Source of the DNA: Clostridium_AW malenominatum
GTDB taxonomy: Bacteria; Bacillota; Clostridia; Clostridiales; Clostridiaceae
Direction: 5' to 3'
Length of the DNA stretch: 64,000 bases
Assembly (NCBI RefSeq): GCF_039521365.1
Contig: NZ_BAAACF010000001.1
Location: forward strand, 434,001-498,000
Below the pieces are notes generated by a model that was not told the origin of the DNA, did not search any database, and saw only the letters and a program-made list of their open reading frames with translations. The number at the start of each line of letters is the position of its first letter. Position 1 is the first letter of the stretch. The position numbers and the translations under genes were made by a program. Of the stretch, positions 53,743 to 62,168 are shown piece by piece.

Positions 53743-55035
53743 ATGAATTACGAACAGGCTATAGAATATATTGAAAATACCTCTAAGTATGGTAATAATG
53801 CAGGTACTAAAAGAGTAGAAACAATTCTAGAGCTATTAGGGAATCCTCATAAGGAATTAAAATGTATACATGTTGCAGGTACCAACGGAAAAGGTTCTAC
53901 TACGGCTATGATTTCTCAAATACTAATAGAAAGTGGATATAAAGTAGGTATGTATACTTCTCCATATTTAGAAGAATTTGAAGAAAGAATACAAATAAAT
54001 GGAGAGAATATTCCTAAAGATAGATTATCTTCTGTTATAACTAAAGTTTTTGTAGCGGTAGAAAAAATCATTGAGGAATGGGGGAGTCCAACAGAATTTG
54101 AAATTATAACCTGTGCTATGTTTTTATATTACTATGAAGAAAAAATTGATTACGCAGTGATAGAAGTGGGTCTTGGTGGAAGAATGGATTCCACTAATGT
54201 AATCACTCCCTTAGTTTCAGTGATCACTTCTATAAGCTTTGACCATATGGGCATATTAGGAGACACTTTGGAGAAAATCGCCTATGAAAAAGGTGGAATT
54301 ATTAAAGAAGGTGTACCTGTGGTTCTGTATCCTCAAGAAGAGGAAGCAGAAAATGTAATACGAGATATATGCAGTGGAAAAGACAGTTTTTTAATAAAGG
54401 TTGATAAATATTGCGTAAAAGAGGTTGAAAACCTATATAATGTAAAATATCAAAAATTTATAATAACTACAGAAGAGAAAGAGTATAATGTTCAACTATC
54501 CTTATTAGGAGTACACCAAATATTAAATTCCGCTGTGGTTTTAAACACTATTGAACAATTACAACATCAAGGAGTACAAATAAAAGAAGAACACATTAAA
54601 GAAGGATTAAAAAAAGTAAAGTGGGCAGGAAGAATGGAAATAATACAAAATAATCCTATGGTACTTCTAGATGGTGCCCATAATATAGATGGAATTAATA
54701 AATTAAGTGAAAATGTAAAGAAGTATTTTAAATACAATAATCTTATATTAATAATAGGTATACTTGCAGATAAGCAAGTAGAAGAAATGATAAAAACTAT
54801 CACTCCTTTAGCGCATAAGGTAATAGCAATAACCCCTCATAGCTATAGAGCGGAAAATGCAGAAAAATTAGGAGAAATAATTAAAAAATACAATAATAGT
54901 TACGAAAAAATAGAAGATTATAAAGAAGCTTATGTTAAAGCTTTATCTTATTGTGGCAAAGACGATATGGTATTGGTATGTGGTTCTTTGTATATGATTG
55001 GTGATATGAGGAAAATTGTTAGACAATTTTCTTAG
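53743..55035 (+). CDS. folC: Folylpolyglutamate synthase / dihydrofolate synthase
   Basis: 430-residue Mur-ligase-like enzyme adding glutamate to folates. ATP loop HVAGTNGKGSTTAMI near residue 46, GMYTSPYLEEFEERIQING, GLGGRMDSTNVI, and LLDGAHNIDG near residue 308. It may also make dihydrofolate from dihydropteroate. AGAAGGGAG precedes the ATG. It follows valS, a common Firmicute order. The stop codon lies in one arm of a long inverted repeat. Confidence 0.95.
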   Translation: MNYEQAIEYIENTSKYGNNAGTKRVETILELLGNPHKELKCIHVAGTNGKGSTTAMISQILIESGYKVGMYTSPYLEEFEERIQINGENIPKDRLSSVITKVFVAVEKIIEEWGSPTEFEIITCAMFLYYYEEKIDYAVIEVGLGGRMDSTNVITPLVSVITSISFDHMGILGDTLEKIAYEKGGIIKEGVPVVLYPQEEEAENVIRDICSGKDSFLIKVDKYCVKEVENLYNVKYQKFIITTEEKEYNVQLSLLGVHQILNSAVVLNTIEQLQHQGVQIKEEHIKEGLKKVKWAGRMEIIQNNPMVLLDGAHNIDGINKLSENVKKYFKYNNLILIIGILADKQVEEMIKTITPLAHKVIAITPHSYRAENAEKLGEIIKKYNNSYEKIEDYKEAYVKALSYCGKDDMVLVCGSLYMIGDMRKIVRQFS

Positions 55036-55189
55036 TTGAATAGTTTAGTAGTGTCCTAGATTTTTAGTTAATGAGGAAATTCCTTTAGTGAATTTCAATA
55101 GCAAAAGCCCCATGCTGCAGTGCATAGGGGCTTTTTATTATCTAGAAAACTTCTACAAAGAAATTTCTTCATAAACTATTCAACTAAGA
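55030..55189. repeat. Intergenic repeat element, copy 1, with 18-bp inverted ends
   Basis: TCTTAGTTGAATAGTTTA at 55030-55047 has its exact complement at 55172-55189. Inside are TTTTTAGTTAATGAGGAAATTCC, nested GAAATTTC words and a terminator. The stretch from TTTTTAGTTA to AATTTC and the right end TTCAT..ACTATT.AACTAA reappear at 61309-61405 around a different hairpin. Confidence 0.6.
55103..55136 (+). terminator. Terminator of folC
   Basis: AAAAGCCCC and GGGGCTTTT pair, with an inner ATGC/GCAT stem and five T. It is the central hairpin of the intergenic repeat copy 1. Confidence 0.88.
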
Positions 55190-55203
55190 ATCTAAAATAC
55201 TCT

Positions 55204-55455
55204 CTAAAGCTTGTCTTCTAATTTCTCCAATATTGCTTTAACTAATTGATCTGGACAAGAAGTGCTTCTTCCTCCGCAGGTAAGTCCTTTTAAACGGCTT
55301 ATAACCTCTTGGACATTCATTCCTTCTATTAAGCTTGATATACCCTTAAGATTGCCATTACAGCCCCCTACAAATTCAACATTTATTATTTTATCATCCT
55401 TAATATCAAAATTTATTTTTCTAGCACACACTCCAGATGTTTGGTAAGTATACAT
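55204..55455 (-). CDS. TSCPD-domain protein (TIGR03905-like)
   Basis: 83 residues. It matches the small stand-alone TSCPD family: YQTSGVCARKINFDI at the N-terminus, VEFVGGCNGNLKGI, and CGGRSTSCPDQL at the end, with four conserved Cys likely to bind metal. The domain is named for the C-terminal region of some ribonucleotide reductases; the stand-alone function is unknown. GGAGGCG precedes the ATG. Confidence 0.9.
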   Translation of the reverse strand: MYTYQTSGVCARKINFDIKDDKIINVEFVGGCNGNLKGISSLIEGMNVQEVISRLKGLTCGGRSTSCPDQLVKAILEKLEDKL

Positions 55456-55585
55456 TACAACGCCTCCTTATAAACCTATATCTTATAAATTATATAATAA
55501 ATTTTCGTTATTATACAATAGTTAAAAGATATTTATCTCAAATATTGCTATAGCTACATATTATATCTGTGAGGAGGGGAATACA

Positions 55586-56470
55586 ATGAATAGTTTATAT
55601 ATCTGTAATACGTCATCGGACTGTATTTCTAAGGTTAATTTACAAAATTTTAGAGAAGAAAGTAAGATAACCCTTGCACCAATAAATTTTGGGAAAATAG
55701 GCCCTCATGGAATATGTAGATACAATGAAAGGTTGCTAGTTGCTAATAGTTATGGTAATAGCCTTTCAATAATAGATATAAAAGAAAATAGGGAAATAGA
55801 AAGCTTTTTTATTGGAGCTCATTGTAATGATGCAGTAGTTTATAATGATTACGCTTTTATAATATGTGGTGAATTAAATAGTGTTATTGTCTTTGATCTA
55901 AAGAAAAATAAGCTAGTAGAAGAAATACCTTGTGGCAATCTACCTCATAGCATAGCGCTAAATAAAGAAAAAAAATTATTAATAATAAGCAATATGGAAA
56001 ATGATACTGTAACTTTAATAGATTGTGAAAACAGAGAGAACTTTAAAAATATTAAAGTTGGATCTTATCCAACTAAAGCAATTTTTAGTAATGATGGTCA
56101 ACACATTATCGTATGTGAAAGTAATTTAGGTTCTGATTTTAAGGGTGGTATATCTATATTATCAGCTAAAACTTATAAACTGTTATATAGGATTGCTGCT
56201 GGTAATTCTCCAGTGGACATGTTTTTAGAAGGAGAATATTGCTATGTATCAAATTTTGGAGATGGAACCATTAGTATAATTGACATTTGCTATTATGAAG
56301 AAACTAAGAAAATTAATTTAGGTGGAATGCCAAGAGGAATAATTAAAATTGGAGATTATATATACGTAGGAGATAATTATAATAATTTATTGATTAAAAC
56401 TCATATAGAGAGTGAAAGCAAAAAAAGCATACCGATAGGTGGTGAACCTACAGGTATGATATTAGTTTAA
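55586..56470 (+). CDS. YncE-like beta-propeller protein
   Basis: 294 residues made of about seven beta-propeller blades; each has a V-x-N-S/F-G-x-x-x-S-I-I-D pattern (VANSYGNSLSIIDI, ISNMENDTVTLIDC, VSNFGDGTISIIDI). There is no signal peptide, so it is probably cytoplasmic, unlike secreted YncE. Propellers of this kind bind DNA, nucleotides or proteins; no active site is visible. GAGGAGGGG precedes the ATG. Its stop overlaps by four bases the end of the convergent DUF4364 gene. Confidence 0.85.
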   Translation: MNSLYICNTSSDCISKVNLQNFREESKITLAPINFGKIGPHGICRYNERLLVANSYGNSLSIIDIKENREIESFFIGAHCNDAVVYNDYAFIICGELNSVIVFDLKKNKLVEEIPCGNLPHSIALNKEKKLLIISNMENDTVTLIDCENRENFKNIKVGSYPTKAIFSNDGQHIIVCESNLGSDFKGGISILSAKTYKLLYRIAAGNSPVDMFLEGEYCYVSNFGDGTISIIDICYYEETKKINLGGMPRGIIKIGDYIYVGDNYNNLLIKTHIESESKKSIPIGGEPTGMILV

Positions 56471-56994
56471 GCTTTCTTTAATAAATTAAAAATCTCTTTA
56501 TAAAGCTCAGAGGAATGATTTTTCCATTTGTTGCAGATATCCCTAGCCTCGGTGTTAGAAGAAAGGGTAAGTTTAATATCTATTAAAAGCTCATCATTTT
56601 CTAAAGCCTTTAAATTAACAATATATTTGTTATTGTCTTCTATTGTATAATCTGACAGTATTGTAACTTCTTTTTTGATGTTATTAATTTCTTTTTCTAA
56701 ATAATCGTTAATTATATCTAGCTTGTTTTGAGAAAGTCTATTACTAAAAAGAGTAAGTACCTTTGAGCCTCTTTCTGTAATTTCTAATCTTTGTTTATGT
56801 TCGACCTTGTTATATTTTAGAAAATTGGAAGAAACTAGTTCTGATAAATACTGCTGCAATGTAAAATAATTTATAAAATTATTTTCTAAAATAATTTGAG
56901 TTACTTGGTTATTTGTTATGGGAAGTTTTATTTTATCAAATATATACAATAGAAGAAGTTTATTTTCTGCTAAATCTAAAGTATCGTTAAACAT
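56467..56994 (-). CDS. DUF4364 winged-helix protein
   Basis: 175 residues resembling the DUF4364 family of Firmicutes: LAENKLLLLYIFDKIKLPITNNQVTQIILENNFINYFTLQQYLSEL, then a wing (LKYNKVEHKQRLEITERGSKVL). A PadR/MarR-like regulatory role is inferred from the N-terminal winged helix. GGAGGAATA precedes the ATG. It is convergent with the propeller gene and overlaps its last codon. Confidence 0.88.
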   Translation of the reverse strand: MFNDTLDLAENKLLLLYIFDKIKLPITNNQVTQIILENNFINYFTLQQYLSELVSSNFLKYNKVEHKQRLEITERGSKVLTLFSNRLSQNKLDIINDYLEKEINNIKKEVTILSDYTIEDNNKYIVNLKALENDELLIDIKLTLSSNTEARDICNKWKNHSSELYKEIFNLLKKA

Positions 56995-57123
56995 CGTTAT
57001 TCCTCCATAATAAATTCATCCTTTTAATTATAACATAAATTTATTAAAAAAAATAAAATAGTAATATTTTATAAAGGATGAAGCATATAAAACCTTAGGT
57101 AATATAATATGGAGGTATTGGAA

Positions 57124-57870
57124 TTGAATAGTAAAGTAATTAAAAAAGTTGTTATTGCTATTTGTTTATTAGTAATTAGCATGATAGCATCCTTATTTCT
57201 AGATAATAAAGGCGTGTTTTTAAACAAAAATAAAAAGCTACCAATCTATTCAGTAGGAATAGAGGAAAAAAAAGTATCAATAACTTTTGATGTAAATTGG
57301 GGAGATAACAATACTATTAAAATTTTAGATATATTAGATAAGTATAACGTTAAGGCCACCTTCTTTTTAATAGGAAATTGGATTGAAGATTTTCCGAAAG
57401 AGGTGGAGGAAATAGCGAAGAGAGGTCATGAAATTGGAAATCATTCTAATACTCATCCTGATATGACCAAAATTACTAAAGAAAAAATAATTCATGAGCT
57501 TAGTATAACTGATGGCAAGATTCTTAAGGTCACAGGAAAAAGTACAAAACTCTTTAGATTTCCTAGTGGATCATATAATGATTTTTCAGTAGAGGCAGTT
57601 AACTCGCTAGGATATTATTGTATACAGTGGGATGTAGATAGTATAGATTGGAAAGCTGAAGGGGAAGAAAAAGAATATGATAGAGTTATGAAAAATACAA
57701 AACCAGGCTCCATATTGTTATTTCATAATGATGGAAAATATACGCCTAAAACTTTGCCTAGAATAATTGAAGATTTAAAGTCCAAAGGGTATGAGTTTGA
57801 AACTGTTGGAAATTTGATTTACAAAGAAAATTTCCATATTAATCATGAAGGAAGACAGGTAAAACAATAG
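57124..57870 (+). CDS. PdaB-like polysaccharide deacetylase
   Basis: 248 residues with an N-terminal membrane anchor (VIKKVVIAICLLVISMIASLFL) and an extracytoplasmic NodB domain. Motif 1 reads TFDVNWGD, as in the PdaB sporulation group where only the first Asp is kept; motif 2 is HSNTH with the metal His pair; motif 3 RFPSGSYN; then WDVDSIDW and LLFHND. It probably acts on peptidoglycan during sporulation. The TTG at 57124 lies eight bases after GGAGG; the ATG at 57109 overlaps that site. Confidence 0.88.
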   Translation: MNSKVIKKVVIAICLLVISMIASLFLDNKGVFLNKNKKLPIYSVGIEEKKVSITFDVNWGDNNTIKILDILDKYNVKATFFLIGNWIEDFPKEVEEIAKRGHEIGNHSNTHPDMTKITKEKIIHELSITDGKILKVTGKSTKLFRFPSGSYNDFSVEAVNSLGYYCIQWDVDSIDWKAEGEEKEYDRVMKNTKPGSILLFHNDGKYTPKTLPRIIEDLKSKGYEFETVGNLIYKENFHINHEGRQVKQ

Positions 57871-57951
57871 TTGAAGCTATTCTATATGTATACTATAATG
57901 GAAATATAAGTAAGGCAGTTCTATTTACAAAAGATAAAGGACGGTGATGAT

Positions 57952-57996
57952 ATGCATAAAAGTATAATTAAGTATAAAAATTTAACTCCTGTTTAA
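57952..57996 (+). CDS. Possible 14-codon leader peptide
   Basis: ATG at 57952 follows GGTGATGAT. It encodes MHKSIIKYKNLTPV and stops at 57994-57996, exactly at the end of the left arm of a hairpin whose right arm holds the ribosome site of the next gene. Real translation is not proven; the arrangement is what supports it. Confidence 0.35.
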   Translation: MHKSIIKYKNLTPV

Positions 57997-58023
57997 AATA
58001 CTTATTAAGAATAAAACGGGAGT
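57985..58023 (+). promoter_or_regulatory. Ribosome-site-sequestering hairpin
   Basis: ACTCCTGTTT (57985-57994) pairs with AAACGGGAGT (58014-58023), ten pairs counting one G-U, with an inner TTATT/AATAA stem. The right arm contains GGGAG, the ribosome site of the following gene. Confidence 0.5.
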
Positions 58024-58033
58024 GATGGATATT

Positions 58034-58495
58034 ATGAAAAAAGCTTTTGTAATCCATAATAACGAAGAGTTTATAGGTTTTCTTAATAAAAATTTTAATC
58101 TGTTAGATATTAATTTATCCATTGAATACAAAGAAATGTCTCAGAACTTTACTTATGATTATATAATAGTAAACAATATGAGTGAAATAGCTGAAGAACT
58201 AAAGGGAAATTATATTTTAGTCAACATGGATATGGAGATTGATAATATTTTATTTAGAGGAAATTTAATAACCTATGGGTTAGGGAATAAAAATACTGTA
58301 ACTTTATCTAGTATGGCTGAAGATAAGGGCAGTTTTGTTTATTGTGTTCAAAGATATATTACAGAGGATGTTGTTCCTGGGGAAATACCAATAACTAAAA
58401 GCTTTAAAGACAACTATGAACTATATGCTTTTATGGTTTCTATTACGGTAGGGTTAATAGAAGGGGTTAATATTGAGAAAATTTACAAAAAATAA
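58034..58495 (+). CDS. Conserved hypothetical protein
   Basis: 153 residues from the ATG at 58034 (MKKAFVIHNNEEFIGF); GTG 58022 and ATG 58025 are in-frame alternatives closer to or inside the GGGAG site. I do not recognise the family. The alternating pattern and stretch ILVNMDMEIDNILFRGNLITYGLGNKNTVTLSS suggest a Rossmann-like alpha/beta domain with a resemblance to the C-terminal part of Mur-type ligases, but no catalytic motif is evident. A hairpin that can hide its ribosome site lies upstream. Confidence 0.65.
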   Translation: MKKAFVIHNNEEFIGFLNKNFNLLDINLSIEYKEMSQNFTYDYIIVNNMSEIAEELKGNYILVNMDMEIDNILFRGNLITYGLGNKNTVTLSSMAEDKGSFVYCVQRYITEDVVPGEIPITKSFKDNYELYAFMVSITVGLIEGVNIEKIYKK

Positions 58496-58569
58496 GTATA
58501 TTTTAGATTTTCCGTGAATAATAATATGTTGTAAAAGTATTTAAGACACTAAGGGAAAGAGGGGTTAAA

Positions 58570-59283
58570 ATGGACAATTTATTGCAAAATAATAAAATTT
58601 ACTTGGAAGGAGTAGTAAGTTCTGAACTAGAATTTAGCCACGAAATGTATGGAGAGGGCTTCTATACATTTTATGTTGAGGTTCAAAGATTAAGCGAAGC
58701 TAAAGATAGTTTATTTGTAACCATATCTGAAAGGTTAATTGGAAGTATGGAACTAAAAGTTGGAACGGAGGTTGTAATTGAGGGACAACTTAGATCCTAT
58801 AATAAATTTGTAGAAGGTTCCAATAGGCTAATACTGACGGTATTTGCTAGAACTATCGATTATTGTATTGAAAGAAGTAAGAATCCAAATCAGATATTAC
58901 TTAATGGATTTATATGTAAGTCACCCGTTTATAGGACAACTCCCTTTGGAAGAGAGATCGCAGACATACTACTTGCAGTAAACAGAGCTTATAATAAATC
59001 TGACTACATTCCAACCATAGCATGGGGAAGAAATGCAAGATTTTGTGAAGAATTGACAGTAGGAGATAATATTAGAATCTGGGGAAGATTACAGAGTAGA
59101 GAATATCAAAAGAAGGTTTCAGAGGATGAAGTGATAAAGAAAATTGCTTATGAAGTGTCCATATCAAAAATGGAGAGAATATCTGACGATAAAAACAGCT
59201 TGGCAAAAGAAATAGAATATATGGAAGACTTTGAAGGAACGGAAGATATGGAAGAAAGTATGGAACTTGCAGAAAATTTTTAA
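58570..59283 (+). CDS. Tandem OB-fold single-strand DNA-binding-like protein
   Basis: 237 residues with two SSB-like OB folds: about 6-105 (NKIYLEGVVSSELEF ... FYTFYVEVQRLSEAKDSLFVTISERL ... GTEVVIEGQLRSY) and 108-205 (NQILLNGFICKSPVYRTTPFGREIADILLAVNR ... IPTIAWGRNARFCEEL ... GDNIRIWGRLQSREY). The acidic tail (EDFEGTEDMEESMELAENF) is like the partner-binding tail of SSB. It is not the main SSB, which has one fold per chain. AGAGGGG precedes the ATG. Confidence 0.82.
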   Translation: MDNLLQNNKIYLEGVVSSELEFSHEMYGEGFYTFYVEVQRLSEAKDSLFVTISERLIGSMELKVGTEVVIEGQLRSYNKFVEGSNRLILTVFARTIDYCIERSKNPNQILLNGFICKSPVYRTTPFGREIADILLAVNRAYNKSDYIPTIAWGRNARFCEELTVGDNIRIWGRLQSREYQKKVSEDEVIKKIAYEVSISKMERISDDKNSLAKEIEYMEDFEGTEDMEESMELAENF

Positions 59284-59309
59284 AGAAATCATAAATTAAT
59301 AAAATATTA

Positions 59310-59342
59310 AGAAGGCTATTCCAGCTTTAGGAATAGCCTTCT
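59310..59342. terminator. Terminator between convergent genes
   Basis: AGAAGGCTATTCC and its complement form a 13-bp stem around a seven-base loop; the flanks are only moderately T-rich. Confidence 0.75.
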
Positions 59343-59343
59343 G

Positions 59344-60051
59344 CTATCTTAAGTCATCTAACAATTTAGTTTTATCTTGGGTTTTTTTATCAACATCTTT
59401 AATTATCCTAGCAGGGGCACCAGCCACTACTACCCTAGGGGGGACGTCTTCAGTAACCACGGAACCTGCCGCTACTACTGCTCCTTCGCCAATTCTAACT
59501 CCTTCTAGTATTACTGCGTTGGCACCAATCATAACATTATCTTCAATAACACAGGGGTCTTTGCTAGGAGGTTCTAATACACCGGCAATTACAGCACCGG
59601 CGCCTAGATGAACTCTATTACCTAATTTACCTCTAGCCCCTACTACAGCATTCATATCCACCATAGTATAATCTCCTATTTCTGCTCCTATATTAATAAC
59701 TGCGCCCATCATAATAACTGCATGGTTACCTATTTTAACTTTATCTCTTATTATAGCGCCAGGTTCAATTCTAGCCTGTAGATTTATAATATCCATTAAA
59801 GGTATAGCAGAATTTCGTCTGTCGTATTCTAGTTTGTATTTAGTAATTTTATCTTTATGTTTATCTATAAAATTTAGTAGAACATTCTTCTCTCCAAAAA
59901 TTATAAAGAATTCATTTTCTCCGTAAACGTCCATATTCTCAAAATCTAATCCATTTAAATGGCCACTTATATATGCCTTTATTGGAGTTGATTTACTGGT
60001 GTTTTTTATGTATGCTGCTAATTCATAAGGGTCATTTAAGTTATAATCCAT
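59344..60051 (-). CDS. dapH: Tetrahydrodipicolinate N-acetyltransferase
   Basis: 235-residue left-handed beta-helix acyltransferase of the acetyl branch of lysine/diaminopimelate synthesis. It has the N-terminal helical domain (DPYELAAYIKNTSKSTPIKAYISG), then hexapeptide repeats (ARIEPGAIIRDKVKIGNHAVIMMGAVINIGAEIGDYTMVDMNAVVGARGKLG). Length and order match YkuQ/DapH. AGGAGG precedes the ATG. It is divergent from the aminotransferase of the same pathway. Confidence 0.96.
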   Translation of the reverse strand: MDYNLNDPYELAAYIKNTSKSTPIKAYISGHLNGLDFENMDVYGENEFFIIFGEKNVLLNFIDKHKDKITKYKLEYDRRNSAIPLMDIINLQARIEPGAIIRDKVKIGNHAVIMMGAVINIGAEIGDYTMVDMNAVVGARGKLGNRVHLGAGAVIAGVLEPPSKDPCVIEDNVMIGANAVILEGVRIGEGAVVAAGSVVTEDVPPRVVVAGAPARIIKDVDKKTQDKTKLLDDLR

Positions 60052-60130
60052 AGAAATCCTCCTTCCATACTTAATGTATATAAAAAGTAATATATAATTA
60101 TTATAATAATACCATAATAGAGAGGTGATT

Positions 60131-61297
60131 ATGTATATGAATGATACTTTTATATCAAATTATATTAAAAATATTGAAATATCAGGAATTAGAAAGTTTT
60201 TTAATGAGGTTGCAAACTATCAAGAGGCCATATCACTGACTTTAGGTCAGCCGGATTTTCCTGTTCCTCAAAAAATAAAAGAGGAATTAATAAAAGCTAT
60301 AGAAGAAAACAAGACAGGATATACTTCTAATATGGGTTTAATAGAGCTTAGAGAAGAAATAAGCGCATATTTAAGTGACTTAAATATAAATTATAATCCA
60401 GAAGAGATATGTTTAACAGTTGGAGGTAGTGAAGGGCTTTTTAATGTATTTATATCTCTACTAAATCCTAATGATAAAGTTTTAATACCTAGGATTGCTT
60501 ATCCAGCTTATGAGAGTCTTACAAAGCTTACAGGTGCTATTCCTATATTTTACCACTTAAATGAAGATTTTAGTTTAAGAGTAGAAGAGATTGAAAGATT
60601 GGTTGAAAAAGAAAATCCAAAGATATTAGTTTTATCTTTTCCATCTAATCCAACTGGAGCTATATTAACCAAAGAGGAAAGAGAAAAACTTTTTCATATA
60701 ATAAAGAATAATGATATAGTTGTTATCAGTGATGAAATATATAGTTCTTTGTGTTTTGAGGAAAAATATTATTCTATTTGTCAATGCAAAGAAATAAAAG
60801 ATAAAGTTATATTAATTAGCGGATTCTCTAAAATGTTTTCCATGACAGGGCTTAGAGTTGGATATGTTTGCTCAATTGAACGATATATGAAACATATAGT
60901 TAAAGTTCACCAATATAATACTAGTTGTGCTCCCTCAATAGTACAGTGGGCACTTGCAAGAGGATTTAGAAGTTCATTAAAGGATACTCTACACATGAAA
61001 GAAGAATTTAAAAGAAGAAGAAATTATGTATATAAGAGATTGAGAGAATTAGGATTTGAAGTAAACTTGCCCCAAGGAGCTTTTTATATATTTCCTTCTA
61101 TTAAAAAATACAACTTAAGTAGCGAGGAATTTGCCTTTAAGTTACTAAAAGAAGGTGGTGTAGCGGTAGTGCCAGGGTCTGCTTTTGGAGCAGGAGGAGA
61201 AGGCTTTGTAAGGATATCCTATGCTTATAGTATGGAGGAACTTCAGGAAGCTTTGGATAGGATTGAGAAGTTTATAAAAGCAAGGTTTTTAGGATAA
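60131..61297 (+). CDS. patA: Class I/II aminotransferase, probable N-acetyl-LL-diaminopimelate aminotransferase
   Basis: 388-residue PLP enzyme. The N-terminus ISGIRKFFNEVANYQEAISLTLGQPDFPVP, FPSNPTGA, the PLP lysine in SGFSKMFSMTGLRVGY near residue 237, and the final VRISYAYS are typical. Divergence from dapH and proximity to dapAB argue for the diaminopimelate step (as PatA), but related enzymes act on aromatic amino acids. ATG 60131 follows GAGG by five bases; GTG 60125 overlaps the ribosome site. Confidence 0.88.
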   Translation: MYMNDTFISNYIKNIEISGIRKFFNEVANYQEAISLTLGQPDFPVPQKIKEELIKAIEENKTGYTSNMGLIELREEISAYLSDLNINYNPEEICLTVGGSEGLFNVFISLLNPNDKVLIPRIAYPAYESLTKLTGAIPIFYHLNEDFSLRVEEIERLVEKENPKILVLSFPSNPTGAILTKEEREKLFHIIKNNDIVVISDEIYSSLCFEEKYYSICQCKEIKDKVILISGFSKMFSMTGLRVGYVCSIERYMKHIVKVHQYNTSCAPSIVQWALARGFRSSLKDTLHMKEEFKRRRNYVYKRLRELGFEVNLPQGAFYIFPSIKKYNLSSEEFAFKLLKEGGVAVVPGSAFGAGGEGFVRISYAYSMEELQEALDRIEKFIKARFLG

Positions 61298-61308
61298 TAG
61301 ATGTTTAG

Positions 61309-61405
61309 TTTTTTAGTTAGTGAAGAAACCCCTTTGGGAATTTCTGTTTATTAAAAAGAACTTTCCTTAAGGAAAGTTCTTTCATTTACTATTAACTAAC
61401 AACTA
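61309..61405. repeat. Intergenic repeat element, copy 2
   Basis: TTTTTTAGTTAGTGAAGAAA at the left end and TTCATTTACTATTAACTAAC at the right end parallel copy 1 at 55069-55188, including CCCCTTTGGGAATTTC against TTCCTTTAGTGAATTTC. The central hairpin differs. Both copies lie between convergent genes. Confidence 0.55.
61355..61382. terminator. Terminator between patA and dapB
   Basis: AAAGAACTTTCC and GGAAAGTTCTTT pair around TTAA, a fully symmetric hairpin that can serve both directions. Confidence 0.85.
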
Positions 61406-61412
61406 CTACCTA

Positions 61413-62168
61413 TTAACTTAACTGAAGCATATCATCCATATTGTAAAGTCCAGGTGTTTTAGTTTTCATAAATTCACAAGCTCTAAGAGAACCTACAGCA
61501 AAAACTTCTCTGGATAAAGCAGAGTGTTTAATTTCTATATTTTCGCCGAGTCCTGCAAAAATTACATCGTGTTCACCAACTATGGTTCCACCTCTTACTG
61601 CATGTATACCAATTTCTTTTTCATCTCTTTTAGAAATTCCTACTCTTCCATAAGAGAATTCTCTTTCAACTTCTATAGATTCTTTTATAGTATTAGCCAG
61701 AAGTAGGGCTGTTCCACTGGGAGCATCTACCTTTTGATTGTGATGCTTTTCTATTATTTCAATATCAAAATCCTTGTATAATTTATTGCTTATAGTTTTT
61801 AAAATAGAATTTACTATATTTATACCTATAGACATGTTTGCAGATCTAAATATAGGTATAACCTTTGAAGTTTCATTTATTCTAGCTATATCTTCTTTAC
61901 TATAACCAGTGGTACAAAGAACTAAAGGTGTTTTGTTTTTTAAAGAGTATTCTAATAGAGAATCTAGAGCTTCTGGTCTTGAAAAATCTAAAACCACATC
62001 TCCAGAAATATTAATATCTATCATATTTTGAAATATAGGATAAGAGCTTTTATAGTTAGAGCTCTTATCAACGCCAGCAATTATATTTATATTAGGAAAG
62101 GAATGAGAAACCTCAGTAATCACTTTTCCCATTTTTCCATTGCAACCATGTAAAATAACCTTAATCAT
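61413..62168 (-). CDS. dapB: 4-hydroxy-tetrahydrodipicolinate reductase
   Basis: 251 residues. Rossmann motif HGCNGKMGKVI at residues 7-17, VVLDFSRPEAL, LCTTGYS, and the catalytic EKHHNQKVDAPSGTA near residue 148. Reduces the DapA product with NAD(P)H. Its ATG overlaps the last codons of dapA by eight bases, and GGAGG lies within the end of dapA, so the two are coupled. Confidence 0.97.
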   Translation of the reverse strand: MIKVILHGCNGKMGKVITEVSHSFPNINIIAGVDKSSNYKSSYPIFQNMIDINISGDVVLDFSRPEALDSLLEYSLKNKTPLVLCTTGYSKEDIARINETSKVIPIFRSANMSIGINIVNSILKTISNKLYKDFDIEIIEKHHNQKVDAPSGTALLLANTIKESIEVEREFSYGRVGISKRDEKEIGIHAVRGGTIVGEHDVIFAGLGENIEIKHSALSREVFAVGSLRACEFMKTKTPGLYNMDDMLQLS

